Assembly (NCBI GenBank): GCA_003971905.1
Contig: RSEE01000115.1
Span: 62,001-126,000, forward strand
Source: Moniliella sp. 'wahieum'
Taxonomy: Eukaryota; Basidiomycota; Moniliellomycetes; Moniliellales; Moniliellaceae
DNA: 64,000 nucleotides
Direction: 5' to 3'
Part shown: piece after piece, positions 1 to 11,406 of the stretch
Layout: each line of letters opens with the position of its first letter
Numbering within the stretch: position 1 is the stretch's first letter
Position numbers and translations under genes: made by a program
Notes under the pieces: generated by a model
Told to the model about the DNA's origin: nothing
Seen by the model: the letters and a program-made list of their open reading frames with translations, nothing else
Database searches by the model: none

Positions 1-1507
1 TGTTGGTTGTATGCTCGCCGTATGGTATTCGGAGACATCAAACGTTTCGATGTCAAACAGGTGGTTCTCGCTCACGGCCCGCCAGGCGCCGTAAACCACA
101 TCTTGCAGTGACAAAGCATAGTCCGCCTTTCCATAGCCAGCATCCCGAAAGGGTTCAAGTTCGAGCTAGATACAATGAATCAGCTGCGATCACACACATG
201 TTTGAGTAGGGAGCGGGTGGTGTGATGAATAAATACATACAGTGGAAAAGGGATGTAAGGCTTCAGCGGGGGACTTTCCTCGACCATGATCAGGTGCAGC
301 GCAAGCAGAGTGACGGCATTGGCCTTCATTCGAGGTCGCGTGGAGGTGTAAAAACGATGCCGTGGTCGATGATATCAGGCCGCTTGAAATTCGAAAAGAA
401 TGGCGGTTCTTGGATCAGTATAGAGGGTGGAGAGGCGCATATACGCCAGAGGGAAGTGGGGACATACCGTGAGCAAGCCATGTAAGAGAACGCAGAACTG
501 GTAGACCAGCGACATGTTGAGAGGTCCCCAGTCATCAAAAAAGGGAAATGGCAAAAGGGGTTGGATGTTGTTTTGGCGTCGTTTCGTGAGGACTTTTCAC
601 CTTCGCGGTCGATGGTGAACCAGTGAAACTTGGCCTGGATGGGCCTTGGGGCCCAGGCTAAATTCGACGACGTAGTCTTACGCGACGGGAGTTTGAAGGC
701 GACATCTTGCGGTGGGGGAGCGTTCATCCCTGCCGACTTGGGTGCATGTCTGGGAAAGATAGCGTGCCGTGTTCCATTATGCGCATTCAACGAGGAGGGG
801 GAAGGCAGGGAGCCATCAAACATGTGTAAAGTATATACGTGAGCTCACTTGGATCAAGGGATGGGCCGGAGGAGGAGGCTCAATGGCCTTTTTAAGTGCC
901 GCCCCACCGTCAACTGAAGATGAAGGTGGACACTTGAAGGTGGAAAGCGGGGTGGTGTCTGCTGAGGACCGCGGACGCTTACGCGGGCGCTCAGCTAGGT
1001 CGCCGAGCCCGATCTCTGATGGGGCATCGACTGGAAGTGACATGTCAGCCTGGGATACAGTTTTGACAGCGACGCTCTCGGTGATATCCATCTCAACTAG
1101 TCCATCAGAGGGCGAAGGGGAAGCGACGCAGGTGAGGTCACCCGGATCCAGAAGAGTGGCAGTATTGGGGCTGTCATTGGCGGTGCTGCTGATGTGTGGG
1201 AGGAGGTCGAGTGGATCGTTTGACGATGCCAAGGACGGCAAGGAGGGGGAGGGGGGAGGATGAAGCTGAGGATGCTGCTGACGGCTGTGCGACATTGGTG
1301 GCAGGTGTGGATGGGTCTGCGGGGGCATCCGTCAGAGTGGGTGGGACAGCGTCGAGGGTGTGCATGCTGCCTTGGTAGCCCCCCCGAAGAGAGAGGAGGA
1401 GGTGGTGAAGGTGAGCGTGAGGGGGCTGGGGAACTCTGGGGCCACTCGATCGCCCCTGGTACGACGAACGGAGGAACAAGGGGGCTGTGGGGTGAATGCG
1501 CTCCACT
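1..1507 (-). CDS. CDC14: CDC14-type dual-specificity phosphatase, N-terminal part (cut by left window edge)
   Basis: Minus-strand gene whose 3' part, with the catalytic HCxxGxxR loop, lies outside the window. Segments matching the Cdc14 N-terminal domain in order are FHWFTID (about 620), FDDWGPLNMSLVYQFC (about 530-490), HRFYTSTRPRMKANAV (about 345-300) and, after an intron, EPFRDAGYGKADYAL plus LFDIETFDVSEYH near the edge. In the family these correspond to the HYFSID, DFGPLNLA, YTCFDQRKRANAA, PFRDA and FDFETFDVDEY blocks. Introns lie near 840-720 (donor GTGAGC), 470-345 (GTATGT) and 280-185. Upstream (about 816-1507) is a Ser/Pro-rich extension with a basic patch, RPRKRPR, that could be a nuclear localisation signal; its start codon is uncertain. 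A 1-bp shift is needed near 290. Cdc14 reverses CDK phosphorylation at mitotic exit. Identification is strong, the 5' end weak. Confidence 0.85.
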
Positions 1508-1745
1508 ATAGGGTGTTTTGGCGTTGAAAGCTTAAAGTACCCCAGCCCGCCTTGTTCCGCTCGCGTGCGCCCGCTTACGTCATAGCCACGCGCGTAGGCA
1601 ACTCACGCCCAGCGCAGCCTCTGGCCACTCCGTTCCCACCAACAGCCCATGTGAGCCCGTGTGGGCGTGGGGTGTGTGGGAACGACGCTCGCAGTGCAAC
1701 AGTGAACGTTCGGAGCTTGGTCCTCACATGACAGGCTAAAAAAGT

Positions 1746-1840
1746 GGTCAATATGAGGCTTGAACTCATGACCTTGGCATCACCAATACTCTAGAGAAGA
1801 CATATTAGTACCACGCTCTGACCAACTGAGCTAATCGACC
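1746..1840 (-). tRNA. tRNA-Ile(AAU) with intron
   Basis: Read on the minus strand the acceptor stem is GGTCGAT/ATTGACC with one G-T pair. A D arm follows (GCTC...GAGC). The anticodon stem is TGGTA/TGCCA with loop CTAATA, giving anticodon AAT. The T arm is ATGAG-TTCAAGC-CTCAT. About 22 nt sit after position 37 as a canonical tRNA intron. It lies between CDC14 and the 2OG oxygenase gene, all on the same strand. Confidence 0.92.
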
Positions 1841-2421
1841 AGGTGTGTTATCTGGCCTCAATCTTTTTTTCCATTTTCTACAAAACCACATTCAGAACAA
1901 TCAGTGATGAGTCGATGAGTACTTTTTCCAATCTACCCATGTCCCCTCATGTATCCACGTCTCTATTTCAGCCGGATGTCTGCCTGATGTATATCTAGTG
2001 CGCCGTTGCACATTCTCCAGCGTTCTCTTACTACACGGAAGCTATATATGGACCACGAACCTGCTCCTTTTCAGGTAGGTATACTAAAGGCCTATGGCGT
2101 ATGCGTACTACCGCAACTCCGCTTAATATATGGCTTGCATATGTAGCGATACGCAGGTGGCTACGCATTCCAACGTATACTATGAGAGACATAAATGGCA
2201 AGAACAGTGGAGATCATAAAAGGATTTCAAACGGGGGAGAGGACTATTTTGTCCGCTCCAACACCAGCGCTTCAAATCCAGGCGGGGAAGACAGATACAG
2301 GTGGGGATGAAATGAGATCAACAGGTAAGAAGAGCAGCCAGACAAGGGAAGAGGTATGTGGTACGGAGTGCATATGAGAAAAGGGGGAGATGTTGGGGGG
2401 CAACGGGGTCGTGAGGGAAGT
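1841..2421. other. Intergenic, tRNA 5' flank and 3' flank of the oxygenase gene
   Basis: No convincing coding signal. The DNA is relatively AT-rich with several ATATA runs (for example at 2045 and 2145). It would hold the 3' UTR of the oxygenase gene. Confidence 0.5.
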
Positions 2422-3555
2422 TTAAAGCTTGGAAGGGGTACGGCGCACAGGCTCAGCCGATTTGGGGTCCAAATATCCTCGGGGTCGGTACCATACGGAG
2501 TCATCTGTTCCAAGGCGTTGGCAAAAGCATTGTCGACCAAACTCTTGAGTGCGCTCAGCTCCTCAAAGTCGACTGTGGGTGCTTTGAGGCCCCACGACGG
2601 CCGTAAGCACTTTCAATTGCCTTGCGCCGCTGTCCCAGCATCGACTTGTACTCGTCCAGCGTCTGCTGGACCAGGTCGAGACGCGAGGTAACGTACTGGT
2701 CGTACAACTCAAAGTTGTTGGAGCAGTTGCGGATGTTGCGCAGGTTGGTGATGTCCTCAGTAGGGCGCTTGGGCCGGAAGGAGGTGACCATGGTGATCCG
2801 CTCAAACGCATTGTCGCACGGCAAGGCCGCATGGTTAATGTACCCGCCTTGCATCAACACGCACGAGCCAAGGTTGGGACCAATTGCCTTGATTGCCTCG
2901 CCGTCCCCACGACGAATTTCCGTCTCGCCTCCCACCATGTCTTTCACATCGGACAGCATCAGTACGCACACCCACGGGTAAGCATCCCGGTGGTAGCCCA
3001 CCACGGGCGCTGTCTTCTCCCCGTTCTTGGGTGCAACCGACACGTGCGACTTGGCAAAGGATCAGCCGAAAGGGTGTTAATGTACTCCCGACGGTCCCAT
3101 CCAGCAGGTACTTGGATGTTGGTGTGGCCCAGCTCATAGTCGAATACAGGCACCAGCTCTTCCCCAGCTGCCTCCGCGAGCGCAGCCAACGTCGCCGGGT
3201 GGGTCCAAAAGTCGTACACAAACTTAGATGCTTCAGGGGCCATGCCACGCAGCTGGGCGTGAGGTCCCGCGAGGGTGGACTGCATCATGTGGTGGTCGAG
3301 CACGTGAGGCTGGAGGATGGCCTGGCGCATTGCCTTCACACCTTCGTACGAGGCCAGGGGGAAAGGACCCGCACAGCCCATGGGAGAAGGGGCCTTGAGA
3401 CCAGCAAGGGCAAGTTGGTCCATCGTTTGGCGCTCCTGGTCAAGGGGCTTGGTGTACTGCAAGTGCACGGCAGGGTTGAAAGTAGCCTCACCAGCTGGGA
3501 CACCGTGCACGGGCGCGGAAGGAGTAGCAGACTGTTGTTGAACAAGAGCGTCCAT
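2422..3555 (-). CDS. 2-oxoglutarate/Fe(II)-dependent oxygenase-like protein
   Basis: The start is placed at MDALVQQQ (ATG at 3555), behind a pyrimidine-rich leader. The N-terminal half includes FVYDFWTHPATLAALAEAAG and a DYELGHTNIQV segment. The C-terminal half has YHRDAYPWVCVLMLSD, which supplies the HxD iron ligands, and then VGGETEIRRGDG, VLMQGGYINHAALP (candidate distal His) and RITMVTSFRPK. This order matches a fungal family of double-stranded beta-helix 2OG-Fe(II) oxygenases; the substrate cannot be told. The halves are joined by a 1-bp shift near 3066 (DPFAKSHVSVAPKNG after correction). Another shift near 2590 opens GLKAPTVDFEELSAL and probably ends at PSKL-stop near 2422. The stop is inferred; without the last shift the frame runs on to about 2244. 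Confidence 0.7.
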
Positions 3556-5524
3556 GGCGAAGAAGAGAGGAGAAAAGGTAGGCGCTGATGTGGAGAGAGG
3601 AGAGTAGATGTAGGGCTGGTGATGGTATGGTTGGCTAGGCAAGAATCGCTGTGGTTTATATAGATTCGGGGTATGCCAACCAAATGTAGCTGCCCATCAA
3701 AGTTATACACTGGCCCGTTACCGCGCTACGTCGCTTAAAATTAATTGGCCGGGGAGCAGGCACCGCACCTGGCGCAGTGCGGGCAAGTCATGTGCCGGGT
3801 TAGGGTGGCGTAGGGGCAGTGTGCGCTTGGGCCGACACTGGTCGTCTGCCTTGGAATTGCCTAGGCGCGGCAAAACTGCCGCCGTGCCGGGCTGAGACTG
3901 TGCAGCGCTTGGTTTGTGTGCGCAATAAAGGATTGTGCATCATCAGATGGCAGGTGGGCGCGGGTTGGCGCTTAGGACGACCCCAGAAAAAGCAAGCGCT
4001 ACTAAACCACCGTCGTCGGGGAAGTCCACTTCCCCCTTTCAGATCTCAGAGCAGCAGCGAATCACTGCAGCGCAGTCCGGCGCACAGTGTCAACCACAGT
4101 ACACGGCAACCTGTCACCAACGGGGAGGGATTCCCCCGGGGGGCATTTTCCCCGCGCTAATACTAACGCAGTAGAGAGCAGCCGCGGCAACCAACACCGC
4201 CATTAAAACCACACACATCATCAGGGCATCAGCTTCAACAGAGAGTCCGTTGGCTTATATGCCACACACACTCACGGACGTGCTAGGTTGAACTGCTGTG
4301 CCTAGGCTAACCGGCTAACCCTCCACAACAGTACTACTATGCTGTCAGTGTGCATACACACCCACACAGCTTGCCGAAAAATATAATGACGGCGCTTCTG
4401 AATTTTTTTTCCACTCTTCTCGTCTTCATCGACTCTCCAGCCACTGAGTACTAACTGTAGAGACAGTTACACCTGTAGTTTTATCATCATGCAACATTAA
4501 CTCCAACCGCGGAAAAAGGAGAAGAACCTGCCGAAGGCGTAGTGGCCCGTATGGCGGCACGTGCGCCGGGCCGCGTGGCATACACAAATCAGATTATAGC
4601 CCTAGTCCACCAGACTATAGTATTTTACCTCCGGGGTTTCGTCTCGTTCCTTGTATTCGTCTCTGGCACCATCTCGCTACTCGGCGGTTATCCAACTTAA
4701 TCTCCCCATCATGCACTCCACTCCTGACCTATCTGTTTGATCTTTTACACGCCTCATCTCTTGATTCTTGCCTTGTCTTTCTCATTTGCTCCATATGCCC
4801 TCTCTGCCCTTGCTTTTGCCCCTATGAACGCGGTTACTGCATTCCCTGCCCGTGCCTCAACTTTGATATCTCTATATCGCTTTAGAACCCCCGCCTGTTG
4901 CAGGTCCGACGCTCTGCTCTATTCTCCTCGGCATCATCATTTCCATATTCTGACCGCGCTCATTGCTCTGCCTCCTCTGATTCAAGGGTATAGTATTGAT
5001 TTGGGCCGATTGGTCTGCATTCAGAATGCATGGAATGGTGCCTTATATACCAGAGGGAAAGGATAAGTAATCACATGGTAAACAACGCGCTTGATGAGGG
5101 GGAGAGACACAAAGGGGTCGGAAGATCGAGAACAGGGTCATACGCACAGCAGGTGGGTATCTGTGTGTGGCCCATAAGTCCGATGTTTACGCCATTGGAC
5201 TTAAACTTAGCGGTTGTGAAATGCGTTCACCCCGGGAGTCATATACTCCAATGGTAAAGCTGGTAAAGGTCCGCATGGGAGACCAGCAGCCTCAGCATAC
5301 CACTCGCTTGTGGGACGTGATGTTGGTTGGACTGGGGCGTGTCTAGAGCAAATTCAATCGTCAGAGGCCACTCTCTGTGCGCCGTCCCCGCTCGGCTCTT
5401 CCAATTCTCTCTCTTAACATAAGGGCATGTTGAAGATTGGGTTGGCATTCGTGGATTTTTTGGTATGTGTGTTTGGGGCACGCTTGCGTAGATGGGGTTG
5501 CTGCGACCGTACATATTCAATCTG

Positions 5525-5550
5525 CGTTGAACGTTGAACGTTGAACGTTG
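5525..5550. repeat. Tandem GTTGAAC repeat
   Basis: Three and a half head-to-tail copies of the 7-mer GTTGAAC. Related AACGTTGA words recur near 13,690, 40,995-41,040 and 61,660. Confidence 0.85.
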
Positions 5551-5968
5551 ATGTGCAATGGAACGGTTGGCGCATGTCTGGCTCGTATGAGAGGTGGGCG
5601 TAATCGGGTTGCGGTACTCCGCCGCGACGATTGTGCACCTGTTGGCGGCAATGACGAATGGCGCTGAGAGTCTGAAGGGACGAGGGAGTTCCTGACGAGC
5701 AACGGAAGCGACGGGCACAGGGGACACAAAGGACCGCGCGAGCGCGAGCAGAACAAGACAGAGTGGCCTTAAAGTTCGTTGCAGTGTTGCAAGAGGTTGC
5801 CTACGGGATCGCTGTCATTTCAACGTCGCACCACAGCACTTTTAATCGCCTTCGCATTATGCAGTTCCGCGACACCGGAAGTGCACCGCCCCGTGGCCCA
5901 GTGCAGTTGTCCCGAATACTAACCCCGTGCGTCCCGTCAACACGGTCCAGACACGGCCATCGCGGCAC

Positions 5969-5996
5969 GATGCATGATGCATGATGCATGATGCAT
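5969..5996. repeat. Tandem GATGCAT x4
   Basis: Four perfect copies of the 7-mer GATGCAT, with another GATGCAT about 15 nt downstream. Confidence 0.9.
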
Positions 5997-6487
5997 GGTG
6001 CCTGGGCCTGATGCATGAGGTATGACATCACTGTGCTGCCTCGCCTGTGCACAGCAGCTGGCCTGCAGCACGACCCAGCGAGCGGCTGAGCGTCGGTGGT
6101 GCCTGGCCGATAACCACCACTGATTGCCTCGCGGGATCTGCGGCGCCTCCGCAGCTGTTATGTGGTGCATGGGAATGCAAATACTGACTTCTACGCCTCT
6201 CAGCTCTCATGATCTGCATGATCTCATGGCGGCGACATGCATGTGTCTGATCCGCCGCAGCCTATACATACCACCGGATCCACTAACCTATATACGCCCT
6301 CCTTATATACATCTTCCCCTCCCACCCTCTGACTCATCCCGCTTCACCACGCCATCCCAACAACCCCTCATTCCCCCTCACCGCACACACAACTCACCAC
6401 CTCCTGCTCAACCAACTCCCAGCCCTCCCCACATCATTCAACCCACTGCCAAAACTAGAAGCGTTTTATATCCAGCATATTGTCCCC

Positions 6488-7342
6488 ATGTACCTACACC
6501 CACGCGACAGCGGCCACTCCAGTGATTCCCATGAAAAGAACGGTTCACCGTGTCCTGGTGGAAGATCCTTCTGGGTACGTCTCCTCATCTACCTCCTAAC
6601 TCCCCGACAAGCACAGCAAGCATGCTGACCACTATTGCAACTGGCCGTCATCGTACCGACAACAGAATTCTTCGTGCCCTTCATTGTCGTCTTCGGCGTA
6701 CTTGCCATCGTGCTGTATGGGAGAAACTGGTTCTTGGCCTGCAAGCACATGTGGCAGCGCTGTCGTCGCAATTTAGCATCAACTATTAGTAGCGCACGCA
6801 AAATAAGCGTCCCAACCATTGCGTTAGGTCAAATGGTGAGATGACCTCTCCCTCCCCATCGTGACCGAGCCGAACTAACTTCCCTTCTCCCTCCACCCGC
6901 TACGTTGGGTCATCTTCGACGACCAGAAATCCAAAGTCAGCGCTTTCTTCGCGCGCTTCCGCCCCACTCACAAACGCAAGACCAGCCTCCCCTCGCCGGA
7001 CGACGAGAAAGCAACGTGCAGTCCAACCCCGGAGACTTCTCCTCCGCCTGTACGCCATCCAGCTCCAAGTGGAGGGAGTGGACGGGCCTCCACGTTCCTC
7101 ACCTGCAACGCCAACCATCCTCAGCAACCACAGCCACCTCGAAGAAGGATCTGCTCGATACAGCTTCGGACACGACACATACCCCCACGCCATCCATCTT
7201 TTCTGCCAACTCATTCAAGCCCGCGCTCTCCCTCGCCGATGGAGATAGCAAGGATATCGAGCCTGATGAGTTCCCCGAGATCCGGCCGATCCCGCCCTCC
7301 CCGCCCCCGCCGGCCTACATGCCCCCGGGTTCCCAACGATAG
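6488..7342 (+). CDS. Array gene 1: small single-pass membrane protein with PPAY tail
   Basis: Three exons fit: 6488-6574 (starts MYLHPRDS), 6666-6835 and 6927-7342. Donors are GGTACGT and GTGAGA, acceptors ACAACAG and GACCAG, with a CTGAC branch site in intron 1. Exon 2 encodes a transmembrane helix (VPFIVVFGVLAIVLYG) followed by basic residues (CKHMWQRCRRNL), predicting a cytosolic C-terminus. Exon 3 begins KSKVSAFFARFRP and ends PPSPPPPAYMPPGSQR; PPAY is a match to the WW-domain ligand PPxY. About 235 residues. One-base shifts are needed near 6552 and near 7010. TATA-like TTATATAC lies about 185 bp upstream of the ATG. The family is not recognised; a membrane adaptor for a Rsp5-like ubiquitin ligase is inference from the tail motif only. 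Confidence 0.7.
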
Positions 7343-8557
7343 AGTATGGAACAATATGATGATGGCCCCAATACTCCTTCGTGCGGTCTTCCAGTAACGA
7401 GCCCGCAATTGAATGCATATATGTGAGACCACAGTGGATCCATACATAGAGACGTTCTCCTCGGTGGGAGTATGACTGCCTCGGTGACGTCTCCATCACT
7501 GTGAGCCAGAAGGACGACGAGGGCAAGCCAATGAGGTTCCTATTATATAGTGGCGAGTCAACAGTTCAGCAGTGGTGTTGACACCATATCGTATACCTGC
7601 AAGGGAGCCGATTATCGATAAGCAGCAACCGCAATGATGAGATGAAGCCTGGAGCCCTGTGGGTGAACCTCTCAGGGTGAAGACGAAGGGAGGCGCTCTC
7701 CCGCCACTATCGGCGCTCGCCTATAGTGGGGGGGGTGATGATGATGGTGGTCTAACCCAATCCCGAACACATCTGCAGGGGCATACAGCCCCTTTTGTCG
7801 CGACTGGGCCAGATGCGGAGACCAAAAGGAAAAACGAAAACGAAAACATCGAAGCTCCTACGCCTGTGTAGAAGCGGCTTAAGGGAGCGGCGGCGTTGGT
7901 CAAAAAGCACTGATTAGCCACACGGTGGTCTGGCCTTGTTGCGCCCTGTGGTCAATTCACCGCAACCAGAGACACCTACTGACTGAAAAGAGCTAGGGGG
8001 GGCTGTTCAAGATCACGGAGGGTGAACGAAGAATCGAGTGGAAGTGGTGTCGGTCGTGGTGAGAAGACAGGAGGGGAAGCGGCGACCACTATAGCCACTG
8101 GAGCACATATGGACGGCGCGCCGGCCACAGCATGGCCTATATAGGGCCACCGTGGCACAGGGCCTGTGTAGGTCAAGCTATCATCGACTCTCACGTCACG
8201 CGTCACGCGTGACAACAACGTTCAACACGAAACTGTTGTTGATATTGGGCCTTAGGCCTTAGGGCGAGAACACCTGCCTGCGGCTGTCTCCGCAACTGGC
8301 TGGGAAAACAAGACATGTATTTACACCCATATTTTGCAGTTATGCTCCGATCTCTTATATACACCAATCCTAGAAGCCCTTCTTGTTACCCCACTTCCTA
8401 ATTGCTTCCTCACTGGCACCATCCCACAAACCGTTGTTGTCCCCCCTCGCCACACACATCCGTATTCCCCCCCCTGTTCAACCAACCTTCACAGCCCCCC
8501 GCACACCATTGAACCCGCTACCGAAACTAGAAGCGTTTCCTCCAACATCCTGTCCCC
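7343..8557. repeat. Array spacer 1-2 (repeated unit)
   Basis: Spacer between array genes 1 and 2. Blocks such as GGTGACGTC near 7484, the GAGCCCTGTGG block near 7650, the GGAAAAACGAAAACGAAAAC block near 7827, the CTCCGCAACTGGCTGG block near 8289 and the TTATATAC box near 8356 recur at equivalent places in the next spacer. The duplicated unit therefore includes promoter and 3' flank. A palindromic CACGCGTCACGCGTGAC cluster lies near 8198. Confidence 0.7.
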
Positions 8558-9423
8558 ATGTACCTACACCCACGCAACAACAAGGACTCCAGTGATTCCC
8601 ATGACAAGAAAGGGTACACCGGGCCCTGGTGGAAGGCACTTCTGGGTACGTCTCCTCTCCTACCTCCTAACTCCCCGACAAGCACAGCATGCATGCTGAC
8701 TACTGTTGCAACTGGCCTTCATCTACGGACAACAGAATTCTTCGTGCCCGTTATGGCGTCTACGTGTTCCTTGCCATCTGGGTGTATGGAGGAAACTGGT
8801 TCTTGGCGTGCAAACTCATGTGGCAGCGTTGTCGTCGCAATTTAGCATCAACAATTAGTTGCACATGCAGATGGTGGGCAGTAAACGTCGTGCCAACCAT
8901 TAAAGTTGAGTTTGGTCAATGGTGAGATGACCTCTCTCTTCCCATCCTGACGGAGTCGAACTAACTCCCCTTTCCCCCTCGAACCCGGTGTACGTTGGGT
9001 TATCTTCAACGACCAGAAATCCAAAGTCGGCACTTTTTTCACGCGCTTCCGCCCTACCCACAAACGCAAGTCCAGCCTCCCCTCACCAGACGAAGAAAGA
9101 AAGCAACGTGCAGTCCAACCCCGGAGATTTCTCCTCCGCCCTATGCCGTCTAGCTCCAAGTGGACAGGCCTCCACTTCCTGACCTTCAACGACAACCATC
9201 GTCAGCAACCACAGCCACCTCGAAGAAGGCCTTGCTCGATACAGCTTCGAGCATGACACATACCCCCACGCCATCCATCTTTTCTGCCAATTCATTCAAG
9301 CCCGCGCTCTCCCTCGCCGATGGAGATGGCAAGGATATTGAGCTAACGGAGGTCCCCGAGGTCGGGCCTTTCCCCCCCTCCCCGCCTCCGCCGGCCTACA
9401 TTCCCCCCGGTTCCCGTCGCTAG
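8558..9423 (+). CDS. Array gene 2: small single-pass membrane protein with PPAY tail
   Basis: Exons 8558-8645 (starts MYLHPRNNKDSSDS), 8736-8921 and 9017-9423. Exon 2 has the membrane segment YGVYVFLAIWVYGGNWFLAC followed by CRRNL, then a stretch including WWAVNVVPTIK not present in gene 1. Exon 3 reads KSKVGTFFTRFRPTHKRK, then a Ser/Thr-rich region with KKALLDTASS and ADGDGKDIELTEVPE, and ends PPSPPPPAYIPPGSRR. Small shifts are needed near 8750 and at the exon-2 end (GGTCAATG for GGTCAAATG). Gene structure, splice sites and tail are the same as in gene 1, so this is a recent tandem duplicate. Function unknown. Confidence 0.7.
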
Positions 9424-10542
9424 AGTATGAATATTAGGGTGCTGGCCCAATACTCCTTCGTGTGTGCTTCGTATAGGGAGCCTATAATTGAATGCATATA
9501 TGTGAGACCACGACGGATCCATGCATAAAGACCTTTCTCTCTGTGGGAGTATAACTGAAGGCTACCTCGGTTAACGTCGCCACCACTATGAGCCCGAAGG
9601 ACCCATGTAGCCGCTTTCAATAACCAGCAACCGGAATGATGAGATGAAACCTGGAGCCCTGTGGATGAACGCTCAGCTCAGGGCGAAGACAAAGAGGCGC
9701 TCTCCCGCCACTATCGGCGCTCGCCCTATAGGGGGGGGGCGATGATGGTGGTGGTCTAACCCAATCGCGAACACCCGCAGGACATACGTCCCTCTTGTCG
9801 CGACTGGGCCAGATGCGGTGACCAAAAGGAAAAACGAAAACGAAAAATCGGAGCTCCTACGCCTGTCTGTGGAATCCGTCCCTCAGAGCGTTGGTCAAAC
9901 GCACTATCTGGCCTTGTGCCCTGTGGTCAATTCACCGCAACCAGAGACACCTACTGACCGTAAAGAGCTAAGAGAGCTGTTCACGATCACGGAGGGTGAA
10001 CAGAGTATCGAGTGGAAGTGATGTCGGTCATGGTGAGAAGACAGGAGGGGAAGCGGCGACCATTATAGCCACTGAAGCAGTGGACGGCGCGGGCGCGCAT
10101 CAGCCACAGCACTGGCCTAGGACCACCGTCGCACAGGCCTGTGTATGTCAAGCTATCATCGACGTATCACGCCACGCGTCACCCATCACATGTCTCATGT
10201 TACAACGTTTAACACAAAACTGATATTAGGCCGTAGCCTTAGGGGCGAGAACACACTTGCCTGCGGCTGTCTCCGCAACTGACTGGAAAAAACAGACATG
10301 TATTTACACCGATACCATCTTGCTGTTATGCTCCGATTCTTATATACACCAACTAGAAGCCCTTCTTGTTACCCACTCCCTAATTGCTTCATCACCACAC
10401 CTTCCCACAAACCGTCGTTGTCCTTCCTCGCCACACAACCACCGCACCTCGCCCCCTGTTCAACCAACCTTCACAGCCCCCCACACACCATTGAACCCAC
10501 CACCGAAGAAACTAGAAGCGTTTCCTCTATCATACTGTCCCC
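9424..10542. repeat. Array spacer 2-3 (repeated unit)
   Basis: Closely similar to the spacer at 7343-8557 over most of its length: the GTGAGACCACGACGGATCC, GAGCCCTGTGG, GGAAAAACGAAAACG, CTCCGCAACTGACTGG and TTATATAC blocks come in the same order. It carries the putative promoter of array gene 3. Confidence 0.75.
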
Positions 10543-11406
10543 ATGTACCTACACCACGCAACAGCAAAGACTCTAGTGATTCCCATGACAAAGACGAATT
10601 CAAAGGGCCCTGGTGGAAAGCCCTTTTGGGTACGTCTCTTCTCCTGCCTCCAAACTCCCCACAAGCACTGCATGGATGTTGCTGACCAGGTAACTGGCTT
10701 TAACCGTACCGACAACAGAAATATTCATGCCCAACCTTATCTTCTTCGGGATAATTGTCCTCCTGATGTGTGCGGGAAGCATGCTATCGGCGTGCAAAGA
10801 GTACATGAGGCGTCGTCGTCGTAATGGAACATCAACGAGTCCACGCAGGTGGTGGGCAGTAAACGTCGTGCCAGCCACTAAAGTTGCCTTTGGTCAAATG
10901 GTAAGATGACCTCTCTCTTTTCATCCTGACGGAGTCGAAACTCCCCCTTTCCCTCTCGCCCCGCTATACGTTGGGTTGTCTTTTCAACGACCAGAAATCC
11001 AAAGTGGGCACTTTCTTCACTCGCTTCCGCCCCACCACAAACGCAAGTCCAGCCTCCCCTCGCCCGACGACGAAGAAATCAACGTGCAGTCCAACTCTGG
11101 AGATTTCTCCTCTGCTCCTATGCCATCCAGCTCCAAGTGGACGGGCCTCCAAGTTCCTCACCTGCAACGACAACCATCCACAGCAAGCCCGGCCACCTCG
11201 AACAAACCCTTGCTCGATACTGCTTCGGGCACGACACATACCCCACACCATCCATATTTTCTGCCAACTCTTTCAAGCCCCCTCTCTCCCTCGCCGATGG
11301 AGATGGCAAGGATATCGAGCTAACGGTGTTCCCGAAGAGATCGGGCCTATCCGCCTCCGCCCTCCCCGCCCCCGCCAGCCTACATTCCCCCCGGTTCTCA
11401 TCGCTA
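10543..11406 (+). CDS. Array gene 3: small single-pass membrane protein with PPAY tail
   Basis: Exons 10,543-10,629, 10,719-10,900 and 10,995-11,406. With one base corrected near 10,555, exon 1 reads MYLHPRNSKDSSDSHDK. Exon 2 encodes a membrane segment (NLIFFGIIVLLMCAGSMLSA) clearly different from genes 1 and 2, then CKEYMRRRRRN and WWAVNVVPATKVAFGQM. Exon 3 reads KSKVGTFFTRFRP, then DDEEINVQSNSGDFSSAPM, and, after shifts, ends PPSPPPPAYIPPGSHR. The tail is strongly conserved while the membrane exon has diverged. Function unknown. Confidence 0.68.

Larger units (their letters stand above)
3556..6250. other. Long gene-poor region
   Basis: About 2.7 kb with no conserved coding segment on either strand. 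Short open frames at 4737-5066 and 5239-5727 have low-complexity translations and no recognisable motif. It contains AT-rich stretches around 4240-4700 and the short tandem repeats listed separately. The right end should contain the promoter of the first array gene: TATA-like TATATAC near 6290 and TTATATAC near 6303. Confidence 0.5.

Noticed and set aside
5236-5310. Possible second tRNA or tRNA relic (CCAATGGTAAAGC)
   Set aside because: Only a D-loop-like word is present; no cloverleaf can be drawn.
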